From: Narthecium ossifragum
Lineage: Eukaryota > Streptophyta > Magnoliopsida > Dioscoreales > Nartheciaceae
NCBI GenBank assembly: GCA_963920575.1
Contig: OY986970.1
Coordinates: 26,369,869-26,433,868, forward strand
Length of the DNA: 64,000 nt
Direction: 5' to 3'
Shown here: positions 1-9,769 of the stretch, piece by piece
How the letters are laid out: the number at the start of each line of letters is the position of its first letter
Numbering within the stretch: the first letter of the stretch is position 1
Program-made: the position numbers and the translations under genes
Notes under the pieces: model-generated
Told to the model about the DNA's origin: nothing
The model's database searches: none
Seen by the model: the letters and a program-made list of their open reading frames with translations, nothing else

Positions 1-191
1 GCAGACTTTATTGTGGGTGAGCCGATCAGCCCACTGACCGAGAAATTTCTATGGGCATGTGGGTGAGACCGTGAGAGAGGCCACCGTCCGAGAAATTTCT
101 ATGGGCATGAGCAGCGTGACGTTGCATGGGTGACGTCATCCTCCTCGTGGGTGTAGTTATTAAAGACTCGGGAAGGGGTATTGTGTGTGCG

Positions 192-257
192 GGTCATGAT
201 CACACCACGCCAGCTGGGTCGGCAGGTCATGATCACACCACGCTAGCTGGGTCGGCA
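192..257. repeat. 33-bp tandem duplication
   Basis: Two head-to-tail copies of a 33-base unit beginning ggtcatgatcacaccacg differ at one base. A second direct repeat, ccgagaaatttctatgggca, occurs near 41 and 88. The first 370 bases contain no convincing gene. The repeats suggest a decayed mobile element or an unstable intergenic stretch. Confidence 0.85.
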
Positions 258-496
258 CCCAGCGTGGGACGAAGCTTCGGGATAACATCTTTACCGTCAA
301 CAAGCAGCTCCTCCGACGACACGCGCAAGCAGGGGACGACAATTCGGATTCACGGATTGGGTTTCGTTTAATAAATGGATCAGGGTTTATAAATCCAAAT
401 CTGATCCATTTATAAACGGGTCGACTCGATCCGATTCGTCTAACCCGTTTATTAAACGGGTCGGTTCGGATTGATCCGCCACGGCCCAGGAGGGAG

Positions 497-690
497 AGGC
501 AGCATCGACGGCTGGATTTGGTCGGGAAATAGCCGGATTTAGTCGGGAAACAACCGAATTTGGCCGGGAAATAGCCGGATCGGGCCGGATCTGAGTCGTA
601 TCTGGGCGGATCTGAGTCGTATCTGGGCGAATCTGAGTCGTATCTGGCCAGATCTGGACGGATCTGAGTCGTAGCGGCGAGGGGGTCACA
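497..690. repeat. Minisatellite of about 22-bp units
   Basis: Two related blocks of about 22 bases repeat here. One is of the form ggatttagtcgggaaatagcc (about 510-585) and the other of the form ggatctgagtcgtatctggg (about 585-670, with a further copy near 710). Read on the minus strand, the second block gives a RYDSDP-type repeat. That reading frame continues from the CAP-D2-like fragment and is probably not functional protein. Confidence 0.8.
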
Positions 691-764
691 GATCTGGCCG
701 GGAAGCAGCCGAATCTGAGTCGTGAACGGCAGTGGGGCTTCGTGGTTGGTGCTGGTCGTCGTCG

Positions 765-1062
765 ACGCTGAGGTGACCTCGCGGAGGTCGAGGACGGTGA
801 AGTTAGAGCGGAGGCTCTCGACGAGGTTGAACTTAGAGGAGGGCGAATAAACGCGATCAAACACCTCCTGCTCCTCCACGCACAGTACCTCCTTGCTGGT
901 GGTACCTCTGACGAGATCATCGAGCTCAGAGGGGCGGAGGGAGGAGACGTCAATGGGGGAGGCGACGCGGAGGCGGTAACAGGGGTCGGTTGAGAGGCCT
1001 TGTCCTTGTTCTTGTTCTTCGAGGTCTTTGAGATCGGAGGGGAAGACGAAGGGTGGGGGCAT
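765..1062 (-). pseudogene. CAP-D2: Condensin subunit 1 (CAP-D2)-like N-terminal fragment
   Basis: The open frame starts MPPPFVFPSDLKDLEEQ at 1062. Over about 100 residues it resembles the N-terminus of plant condensin complex subunit 1, with blocks such as SLRPSELDDLVRG, CVEEQEVFDRVYS and SKFNLVESLRSN. Condensin I compacts mitotic chromosomes, and the normal protein exceeds 1,000 residues. Here the conserved blocks are closer together than I expect, as if short stretches between them were lost. After residue 100 the frame runs into minisatellite and shows no further similarity. It is best read as a truncated or transposon-captured exon. The assignment is from memory of the family, so it is moderately sure. 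Confidence 0.5.
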
Positions 1063-2460
1063 CTCCGGACCAGGGGGCCGCGCCGCTGCTAGTTGGAGAG
1101 GAGAAGGGGTTACGCCTTACGACCATGGAGAGGATGGACCGGTGGAGGGTAAGGGAGATCGGGCGGCGGGGGGAGCAGAGAGGCTAGGGAGGAGGAGAGG
1201 GTGAGAGGAGTGGAGGGAGATCGGGCGGCCAGGGGGGGGAGAAGAGAGGCAAGGGAGGAGGAGTCGGGTCGGGTTCGCGGGTCATAACCCGGATTGCCAC
1301 CCCTACGCGCAAGCTCCGGTCGCCATTCTCCACCACTGCTGTCTGATCCCTGCTCCACCACCAAGTCCCTACACTGCCTCGCCATGCGCCTCCTCGACCA
1401 TCGAATCTCGCTTCGGGGTTTTAGTTTCTCTCTGGCGAATGTGAGAATCGGTCATTTTTGGCTAATATTCGGTTTTCTTTTTTTTTCTTTTCTATGCTGT
1501 TTATTTTTTTCAGTTTAATATTGGTCTAATATTGAGTTCTCTCTTTTCTCTTTTCTATATTTGTGTGTTCCAAAGAAGTTTGACTCGAGTTGGTGAAGAG
1601 CTCTTGACGGTGCCGTTGAGGGCGTGGGAGTTGGCTAGAACAAATAGGATGGTTTAGGAGTAAGAGATTAACAGCTTTATTTGAGGGTTAATTTGGCTTT
1701 GTCGGAGTAGATGGCGGAGATATCCTTGGGTTCGCTGGTGTTGCTCGGAGGTGGAGAAAGTGCTCGGGGCAATGACAGTAAGAAATGGGAGGTGGACACC
1801 GTGATGGTGGCTGCTAACGGGGTCGATGGTGGTTCTTAGAAGTAGGATGAGATCACCTGAGATGAACGGACGGTCATGGCGGGGATGCGGTGGGATCTCC
1901 GGTAAAAGGAGGTCAGAGTGATGGAAGTCTGCGATAGAGGTAGAGTTGGTGTCGAGTCGCAATCGGGTGGGAGCAGATTGTGAGGGAGTGGGAGAACGAG
2001 TGGCCGAATAAAGTAGGAATAGAGGTAAGAAATGACAAAGAAGAATGAGGTGGATGAGATAGTGGGTAAAAAGTGAGGATAAAAGGAGAAAGTAGGATCA
2101 TCCCCCTATCCTTCAACCAAACGAGGGCTTATAGGGTATAACTCCCTTATTCACATGCTTATTCTTAAACGCTTTTTTCTATTTTATGTATCCATTTATT
2201 CTCATCCCACCTATCACAATCACTGTCACTTTATTTTTTTTTATTCTAAGTAATCTTTACCGCTTTATTTTCACTTTTTGTAACCCAAAAGATGTTGGCC
2301 GGGATAAGCTAAGTTATGATCGAAGAGTTCTCCTCCTGTCTACGCAAAGTTGGCACAGTTGTGATCAATAATTCCGGAAAACGTGATAGATTAGTGATCA
2401 TTAAGTAATTCACAAAAAAGAAAAGAAATTAGAAAAAAAGGCAACAACAGAGATCTACTG
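1063..2460. other. Intergenic, GC-rich then AT-rich, no gene seen
   Basis: At 1145-1260 a purine-rich unit containing gggagatcgggcggc is present twice. From about 1290 to 1640 the sequence could be a captured 5' leader, but no coding exon could be supported. The stretch about 1640-2135 ends in ccttcaaccaaacgagggctta, which resembles the GTTTGG-type ends of MITEs elsewhere in the window, so it may be a non-autonomous element. Open frames here look like chance. Confidence 0.4.
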
Positions 2461-2467
2461 CTTCACT

Positions 2468-2881
2468 CTAAAGCCGGGGTTCGGCGTTCAGATCCAACAA
2501 GCACCCACGGTCATGGGCCCCCTTCTCCGCCATCACCGCCTCCTCTCCGCCGCCGGTCGCCTCCGCCTCCACGCTCTCAACACTACCAGATCTATCATCA
2601 CTTCGATGCTTAAAGTCGTCCCATACGAACGTTGGTCGCCAGTTGATCCCAACCCCACGATCTCCTCCTCCTCCTCTTCCTTTGCCACCGCCTCTATTAA
2701 CCGCGCCGATGCTTCTGGCGGCGTCGCGCATCCGGTGTAGTATAGCGTAGAACTCGTCCACCTCGCTGTCCGACACCGCCCGTTCAGCTGCCACCTCCTC
2801 CGTCCAACCTCTCGTCTTCTTTGCCGCCGCGTAGCCGTCGGCTACGCAGGCCGCCCTCTTCCTCTTCCCGGCCGACTCCAT
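2468..2881 (-). CDS. NIMIN-type NPR1-interacting regulator, copy 1
   Basis: This single-exon gene encodes 137 residues. Visible parts are an N-terminal basic patch (KRKR at 6-9), an acidic helical block SDSEVDEFYAILHRMRDAAR (37-56), a WRPTFVWDDFKH segment (81-92) resembling the NPR1-binding DxF(F)K-like motif, and a C-terminal LLDLNAEP (128-135) matching the DLNxxP EAR repression motif. Known NIMIN/NRR proteins bind NPR1 in the nucleus and restrain salicylic-acid-induced PR genes; that role is inferred here from family likeness. A Gly-rich linker separates the motifs. ATG 2881 is the only in-frame start. It is the close paralogue of the gene at 28583-29002, in opposite orientation. A TATA-like box and paired TGACG motifs lie upstream. 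Confidence 0.75.
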   Translation of the reverse strand: MESAGKRKRAACVADGYAAAKKTRGWTEEVAAERAVSDSEVDEFYAILHRMRDAARSIGAVNRGGGKGRGGGGDRGVGINWRPTFVWDDFKHRSDDRSGSVESVEAEATGGGEEAVMAEKGAHDRGCLLDLNAEPRL

Positions 2882-2950
2882 CTTGGATGGTGTTGATGAT
2901 ATTTATCTCCGGTGAGCCTTTTTGAAGGCCTTACGAAAGGTTTTGGTACA

Positions 2951-2959
2951 AATATATAG
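2951..2959 (-). promoter_or_regulatory. TATA-like box of NIMIN copy 1
   Basis: On the minus strand the sequence reads tatatat about 70 bases before ATG 2881, a suitable position for a TATA box with a short leader. This rests on sequence only. Confidence 0.4.
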
Positions 2960-3052
2960 AGCGACAACAATATATGGAGACAGGGGGGGGTTGGCGTCGG
3001 TGAGAAGAGGCAGCCATGCGTGTTGAGAAATTTCAAAAGGGAGCAGGTGTAG

Positions 3053-3071
3053 TGACGTAGCGTAGGTGACG
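3053..3071 (+). promoter_or_regulatory. Paired TGACG motifs (as-1-like) upstream of NIMIN copy 1
   Basis: Two TGACG cores, at 3053-3057 and 3067-3071, are separated by nine bases and lie about 170-190 bases upstream of the start codon. TGACG is the core bound by TGA bZIP factors, which recruit NPR1, and known NIMIN genes respond to salicylic acid. A similar pair lies at a similar distance upstream of the paralogue at 28583. Confidence 0.5.
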
Positions 3072-3089
3072 TCAGACTACTTTTTTATT

Positions 3090-3597
3090 AGCATTGACGG
3101 TGACCCGCCCCTACCAAGCTACCACGAAGACTTGAGCTGATAAAGTCGTCCTTGTTATAATTGTCTATTAAAGTGGAGAAAAAAGTTTAAAGAAAGAAAA
3201 AATGATACCATGATGCCAACCAACATGAACCCTATGAATAGACATCCTACTTGCCCCGATGCATGTATCATGCATGTAAATTACTACTCGCCCCGTCTTG
3301 ACACCGCCCGCCCCCCTCCCCTTAACACGCCCACTATCTCTATCAGTTTTACTATTATGCCCTTGTGTTTTTTCTTTTTTTCTTTTTTTCAGTTTTGTTT
3401 AATTCTCCTCCGTTTCTTTTATGGTCTCGTTTAGTATAGGATTAGGAAATGGGGAATAAGGGATTTTGAGGTTATGAAGAGTGGGAATAAAATAGTAATG
3501 AATACTTGGAATAAGAAAAAGTAGAGTGGTAATAATAGGTGGAATGAGAATAAATAAATAATGATTGCTTTGAATAAGAAAAGATGTTTTGGGATAA
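3090..3597. other. Intergenic; left flank of the Harbinger insertion
   Basis: No gene was found. From about 3425 the sequence (taggattaggaaatgggg and onward) resembles the body of local GTTTGG-ended MITEs, so the Harbinger element may have inserted into or beside one. Bases 3595-3597 (taa) are the left target-site duplication. Confidence 0.4.
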
Positions 3598-4689
3598 GGG
3601 CATGTTTGTTTCCCTGGAAACAGGTCATTCCAGGCTGGACTGGAATCAAATGGGCGCTGGAATCATTTTCCAGCCGTTTGTTTCGCTGGAACCCGTCCCA
3701 TTCCAATCCAAGATGCTTTTCAAGATGCTTTTTTTCTACCAATTGGTTCCGGCCCAAAAAGGGCAAGAAACGGTTTCCAGCGGTCGCTGGACTCAAATTT
3801 CCAGCGACCACGGGAGTGACTTGATCCGCTGATGGAAAATTTATTCCATCAGTCGCGACCCTATCGTCACTCTCCCCCGATATCTTCCAAACTTCTCTCT
3901 CGCGACGCCTAGGGTTTCCGCCGCCCACCCAAATCCTCCAATCTTTCGTGAGACTCAGTGCCTCTCCTCCGACCTAGTCCCTCTCCTCCACTTCATCGTG
4001 GCCTCTAGGGTCTCCGTCGACCCTTTCTCCTCTCCAAAGCGACTCATCTTCCTCTCCACGAACGCGACTTCTTCCTCGTGGCCAGATCTCCTCTGGGATC
4101 TTCAGATCTAAGGTGACGGTTTGGGTTTACGGCCGTGAGGTGCTTCCCAAACCTCGGATCTAGGTCACGGCGTAGGGTTTCCGTCGGCCACCCAAATCCT
4201 CCAATCTTTCGGATCTACACCGGAAACGTTTGCCTGAAGAGGTGACTTCGGATCCCCTGTCTCCGCTCTCCCTGATCCCCTTTCTTCTCTATTTTCTTCA
4301 TTTTTTGCCCAGTTTTTGAATGGTTTTGGAGATTTGGGTTTTCCACTTCGTATTCTCGCGATTGATCCCCTTTCTTCTCTTCGTAGATCCCGGATCTACA
4401 TCGTATGAGCTGATCCCCATAGTTGTAATATTTTTTTTTCTTTTCCATTGATTTTTTTCCCAGTTTCGCATATTTGGGTTTTCCAAATCGTATTCCCGCG
4501 ACTGATCCCCTTTCTTCTCTTGGTAGATCTCGGTTCTACATTGTATGTCATGATCCCCATAGTTGTGCATTTTTGTTGTTTTCCATTCATTTATTTTTCC
4601 CAGATTTTGAATGGTCTTGTATAGTTGGGTTTGGAAGTTTAATTCGCGCGACTGATCCCCATAGTTGTCTGATTTGATCTTATTTCAGT

Positions 4690-5880
4690 TGAGGTCTGTG
4701 ATATGTTGCCCTTGTTGTTAGTTCTTGTCTTTTGGTATGATTTCATATGTACATTGTATGATCTGATCCCCATAGTTGTGACTGTTTTCTTATTTCCCTG
4801 CATTTATTTTTCCCAGATCTCATCTGGTATTGGATATGTGAGCCTCCCACTTCGTATTGCGACTGATCCCCTAGTTCATTGCTTTACATTTTGGTTTTCA
4901 ATGGAGGTCTTCGTATTTCCATATTGCGGCTGAGGATTTTGTATGATTTGATCTTATTTAAGTTGAGGTCTGTGATATGTTGCCCTTGTAGTTAGTTCTT
5001 GTCGTTTGGTATGATTTCAGTTGTACATTGTATGATCTGATCCCCATAGTTGTGGCTTTTTTCTGGTTTCCCTGCATTTATTTTTCCCAGATCTCATCTG
5101 GTATTGCATATGTGAGCTTCCCACTTCGTATTTAAATCTGATCCCCTAGTTCATTGCTCTACATTGCTCTACATTTCGGTTTTCAATGGAGGTCTTCGTA
5201 TTTCATATTGCAGCTGAGGATTTTGTCCGATTTGATCTTATTTCAGTGTAGGTCTGTGATATGTTGCCCTTGTTGTTAGTTCTTGTCTTTTGGTATGATT
5301 TCAGTTGTACATTGTATGATCTGATCCCCATAGTTCTGGCTATTTTCTGGTTTCCCTGCATTTATTTTTCCCAGATCTCATCTGGTATTGCATATGTGAG
5401 CTTCCCACTTCGTATTTAAATCTGATCCCCTAGTTCACTGCTCTACATTTCGGTTTTCAATGGAGGTCTTGGTATTTCCATATTGCAGCTGAGGATTTTG
5501 TCCGATTTGATCTTATTTCAGTGTAGGTCTGTGATATGTTGCCCTTGTTGTTAGTTCTCGTCTTTTGGTATGATTTCAGTTGTACATTGTATGATCTGAT
5601 CCCCATAGTTCTGGCTGTTTTCTGGTTTCCCTGCATTTATTTTTCCCAGATCTCATCTGGTATTGCATATGTAAGCTTCCCACTTTGTATTTAAATCTGA
5701 TCCCCTAGTTCACTGCTCTACATTTCGGTTTTCAATGGAGGTCTTCGTATTTCTATATTGCAGCTGAGGATTTTGTCTGATTTGATCTTATTTCTGTTGA
5801 GGTCTGTGATATGTTGCCCTTGTTGTTAGTTGCTGTCTTTTGGTATGATTTCAGTTGAGGTCTGTGATTTTGTCTGGTTG
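4690..5880 (+). repeat. Tandem repeat of about 275 bp in the Harbinger 5' leader
   Basis: A unit beginning ggtctgtgatatgttgccct recurs near 4694, 4970, 5252, 5526 and 5802, with internal marks ctgatccccatagttgtg and cccagatctcatctggtatt. The spacing of 275-282 bases is regular and copies differ by a few bases. The block lies between the 5' subterminal region and the transposase start. It may be non-coding leader or binding-site sequence, and I see no conserved frame. Confidence 0.85.
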
Positions 5881-6235
5881 CTATCCTTTTTACTGTGTAT
5901 TATATGCTGTTGGATTGCTATAAATTGCTATTACATGCTACTGTTGAAACATCAATACTTATCTTCTTAATTGCTGCGTATTACATGCTATTGTTGAAAC
6001 ATCAATAGTGATCTTGTTAATTTCTGCCTATTACATGCTTTAAGACTGTATTCGTGACTTGGATGTTTTTTTAACAGCAGCACCTATTACTGTCTATTAT
6101 ATATCCACATGAAATGTCAAAAAACGTCTCTCTCTCTCCTATACCTACTCTTTGTGTTTTGGAGTGTTGATTATGTATGTCAAACGCTAAGTGTAGCTAT
6201 TATCGTTCGTGTTTTGGCATTTTACCTTGTTCTAG

Positions 6236-7591
6236 ATGGAGAATGGTGACGAACAGTATCAAAGGCTAGCGGTATTATGGGCTGTCTACGCAATTATAGT
6301 CTCGATCGTGCACCGCTATTATTTAGAGTCAGGCACTCGTGTCGTGGCAATGCCGCGGGAGTCTCGTGATGAGGCACGGAGACGGCATATGGCTAGGATC
6401 CGAATGCCTGGGTCAGATTATTGTGTCGCCTATATCCGCATGATGTAGACGCACTAGACGAATTGGCACGTCTTATGATACAACGTAATCTACTTACGGA
6501 TACTGATCAAATTAAGATCGAAGAACAACTGTGTATCTTTCTACACATTGTCGGTCACAACACAAAAAATCGTGTTATGCGGGCGAAATTTCTTCTATCG
6601 GGTGAGACAATCAGCCGCTATTTCAACGCGGTCTTGAAGGCGATATGCGGTATTCGTGACCTTTACATGCAGCAAGCAAGGCCGAACACACCCCCAGAAA
6701 TCCTATGAAGCCCTTCATATTACCCTTACTTTAAGGTACACCAACATGCATTGACACTGATTTTTAAAATTCACCTCTATTTGCACACGTTACGATGACA
6801 TTCTTCCTTGTCACACATGTAGAACTGCATCGGCCTTATAGACGGTACGCACATAGATGCCACCGTTCCAGCGGACATAGCAATACGGTTTCGAGGGCGG
6901 AAAGGAGTGACACAGAATGTACTGGCCGCTTGTACACCCAATCTTCGATTCTCCTACGTACTTGCTGGATGGGAGGGTTCAGCCAACGATTACACCGTCC
7001 TAAAGGACGCTATTTCACGCCCACCAGATAGTAGGTTAAAGACAATTGAAGGTATATGTTTTCGTGCACAGGTTGATTAAGACCTGATGAAATAACTCCT
7101 ACGTCGCGCATTGACACTTGATTAAACTTTCACCTTATATGCAAGTACTACCTTGTGGATGCGGGTTACCCCACGAGCCCCGGTTTCATTGCTCCGTATA
7201 GGGGTGTGAGATATCACTTGAAAGAGTTCTCGCCGAGCAATGGCCCAAATGACAAGTACGAACTGTTCAATCTTCGTCACTCGTCTCTTAGATCTAAAAT
7301 TGAACGAGCTTTTGGCCTGCTCAAGAACCGGTTCAAGATCATTGCATCACATCCATTTTCCCTTTTAAGACACAAGTTGCGATTGTGCACGCATGTTGCA
7401 TCATTCACAACTTCATTTTGAATGTGGATCCAGCTGACCCGTTAATGGATGTCGATGTACCCCTGGATGACGAACCGGGGAATACCCAAACACGGAATGC
7501 TAGGTTTCAACAAGAAGAGCGGGGTGTATGGCTCGATATTCGTGAACAAATCGCGCAACAAATGTGGGATAATTACGAGCCCAATCTCTAG
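6236..7591 (+). pseudogene. PIF/Harbinger DDE transposase (HARBI1-like), decayed
   Basis: Exon 1 (6236-6735) has the block EEQLCIFLHIVGHNTKNR and SGETISRYFNAVLKAI typical of plant PIF transposases. Exon 2 (6823-7051) holds the first catalytic Asp in GLIDGTHI and the second in GSANDYTVL. Exon 3 (from about 7141 to 7591) has YLVDAGY, the catalytic Glu region KIERAFGLLKNRF and CCIIHN. The visible lesions are a frameshift near 6445, an in-frame TGA at 6706-6708, no AG acceptor at the start of exon 3 near 7140, and a frameshift near 7360. The DDE triad itself is still present. The enzyme family cuts and pastes elements into TTA/TAA targets. This copy should not give a full protein. Confidence 0.85.
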
Positions 7592-7745
7592 ATCAGTATG
7601 TTTGTTAATGTGCTTTCTCATGTGACATTTGCAAGAATGTTTCTAATATGATTGTACCCGTACATATTAAATTCCGTAACTTTGTGACAGCACCAGTTGT
7701 CGTGCTTTAGCTTGTTTGCATGTGTTGATATTTCTAATTTCAGAC

Positions 7746-8846
7746 ATGGATCAGTCTCAATCTCAATCCAGTACCCCCACCTCACAAACGGTTCCCAAGA
7801 CCTCACGTCGGTCCGGTTCTTCAAACTACAAGTGGACGGAGCCTGCTTTGAAATATATGCTGGAATATATGGCGGAAGTTGCCAGATCCAAGCCCAGCAC
7901 TGACAAGGGGTATAAGCAAACCCATTACGTGGCTGCGGCAGATCATTGCAATAAACTTCTTAGTTCGAACGAGATAAGAGCCGAAAATGTGTGTAATCAC
8001 ATTACTTATCAACGCGCTAGGTGCGCTGATATCAAGAAGATCCTAAAGTTGAGCGGCGCAGGGTGGGATGATGATCTTCAAATGCTAACATTGCCTACCC
8101 AAGTAGCAGCCGATCTCATCGCGGTGTGTTCTCTATACTTAAATCCGTAAATGAATATTAGGATCGTAACCTCCATTTGTATACTCAAAGTTGAATGTCT
8201 GCTGACTTTATAGTCCAAACCGAGCTACAACAAATATCTCAACAAGCCAATACCTCACCTGGATTTGATCATGACTATTTGTGGGGAGGAAATGGCCACC
8301 GGGGAATACGCCACGGCTGCGACTGGTCAATTCATCCCTAATGACTTCATCCCTGATGAGGTCGTCAACCTAGAGGATGATGGCTCGTCCCTCCCACAGC
8401 CCCCCTATATGGCCGAGGGGGATGTCCCTAATACGCCTACCACCCCCGCGACGGCTACCACCCCTGCTACGGCTGCTGTCCCCGCGACATCTGCGTCTGC
8501 TATGAGCACGGCGATGCATAGTTCCTCGTGTATGCCTGCTACATCTTCTAGCAAGAGGCAGAGGAAGGCGGATCGTGATCGTGATGAGATCGTGACCGCT
8601 ATGCGATTCATTGGCGAGCAGATTGGGAGTATGACTAATTAGCTCGGGGGTATGAGTTTTACCCAAGATCTTTTAGCTGCGGTCAAGGAGATGAAGGGCG
8701 AGGGCGATGAAGCTTATACTGACGTCCAGCTTGCGACGATATTTGACTATTTGCTCGAGAATGATAAGCTGGGCAAAGGGTTCGTGCTGAAGGACGCCGC
8801 ATTCCGTAAGATATGGATAGATCAATTCCTTGCTAGGCAAATGTAG
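7746..8846 (+). pseudogene. Harbinger ORF2, Myb/SANT-like DNA-binding protein, interrupted
   Basis: Exon 1 (7746-8123) encodes a Ser/Gln-rich start and a Myb/SANT-like domain. The domain has a KWTEPALKYMLEYM helix and the spacing of the plant Myb/SANT-like DNA-binding family. A GT donor at 8124 and AG at 8212-8213 join it to exon 2 (8214 on), where SYNKYLNKPIPHLDLIMTIC matches the family's downstream block. A Thr/Ala/Pro-rich linker and a basic KRQRKADRDRD segment follow. An in-frame TAG at 8640-8642 then stops the frame, but coding-like sequence continues in the same frame to 8846. In active elements this protein works with the transposase at the ends. Loss of the last 68 residues probably impairs it. 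Confidence 0.8.
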
Positions 8847-9065
8847 ACTGTTTGTCGTAATGACACGTGGTTCAAAACATTATGATCCATATCTTTGTTT
8901 ACATCATGTTGCTTCTAACTATGATGGTATTTTGAACACCCGCTTTGTTTAGAACCCTATGTTGAACACTATGTTTTGGTAACACCCGCTTGGGCTGTTG
9001 CTATGATGTTTTTAACTTGTATTGAACACCCGCTTACTTTGCTATGATGTTTCTAATATGTTAGA

Positions 9066-9380
9066 ATGAAGTACTATGTCGTCTACATTGGGAGGCGGCC
9101 GGGGATTTACGAATCGTGGCCGGCATGTCACGAACAAGTCAATGGGTATAGTGGATGTTGCTACCGGGGTTTCAATACCCTAGATGCTGCATTGGCGTCC
9201 TACAATGCGTACGGCGGGGGGGTGGAGGGTACGATGAAAAAAGAGCATTGTGTGAACGATAAAGAAGTAGGATATGAAAAAAGAGGGGAACCCATATGCA
9301 TTGGAAACATGACTATGTGTATCCTATCCATTGCCTTTGTGAGCTTTGTGTGTGGCCTTATTGTAGGGAGTTACTTGTGA
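9066..9380 (+). CDS. Third ORF of the Harbinger element: RNase H1 N-terminal (hybrid-binding) domain plus membrane segment
   Basis: This intact 104-residue frame lies 219 bases after ORF2 on the same strand. Residues 2-48 (KYYVVYIGRRPGIYESWPAC then HEQVNGYSGCCYRGFNTLDA) match the small domain found at the N-terminus of RNase H1 and in caulimovirus viroplasmin, which binds RNA:DNA hybrids or dsRNA. No catalytic RNase H domain follows. After a charged linker, residues 82-104 form a hydrophobic stretch (MTMCILSIAFVSFVCGLIVG) that could anchor the protein in a membrane. PIF/Harbinger elements normally carry two ORFs. It may be a captured host exon or a true accessory gene. The frame is open although both neighbours are broken. 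Confidence 0.65.
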   Translation: MKYYVVYIGRRPGIYESWPACHEQVNGYSGCCYRGFNTLDAALASYNAYGGGVEGTMKKEHCVNDKEVGYEKRGEPICIGNMTMCILSIAFVSFVCGLIVGSYL

Positions 9381-9769
9381 AACTAGGGGATGTGCAAATC
9401 TACTACTTTCAATTTACATGTGATTGAATTTTCATGCTATTGTGATTTTATTCACTTGCTTCAAATTGATAGTATCATCCATGTCAGCTATATAAACTTA
9501 GAATGCTTGCATTACTTTGCAGTATTATATGTGGGGAAATGATGATATTTACTTGGGGAAATGATGCTTGTTTGATCCCCTTATGCTTGCTGGATGATCT
9601 AGCTGTGATTTTGTATGGGGAGATGATGATATTTAAATTGCTTGCATTGGTGTCTTGGATGGTCATATACATGGCAACCAGCCACTTATTGTTTGATCCT
9701 CTTATATATTCTGGTGACTGAATGTGAATGAATGTGATTTAAATATTCTGGTGAATGAATGTGTTTTGA

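Noticed and set aside
2513..2740. Plus-strand frame opposite NIMIN copy 1 (also opposite copy 4)
   Set aside because: It is an antisense shadow of the conserved minus-strand gene. Conservation follows the NIMIN frame.
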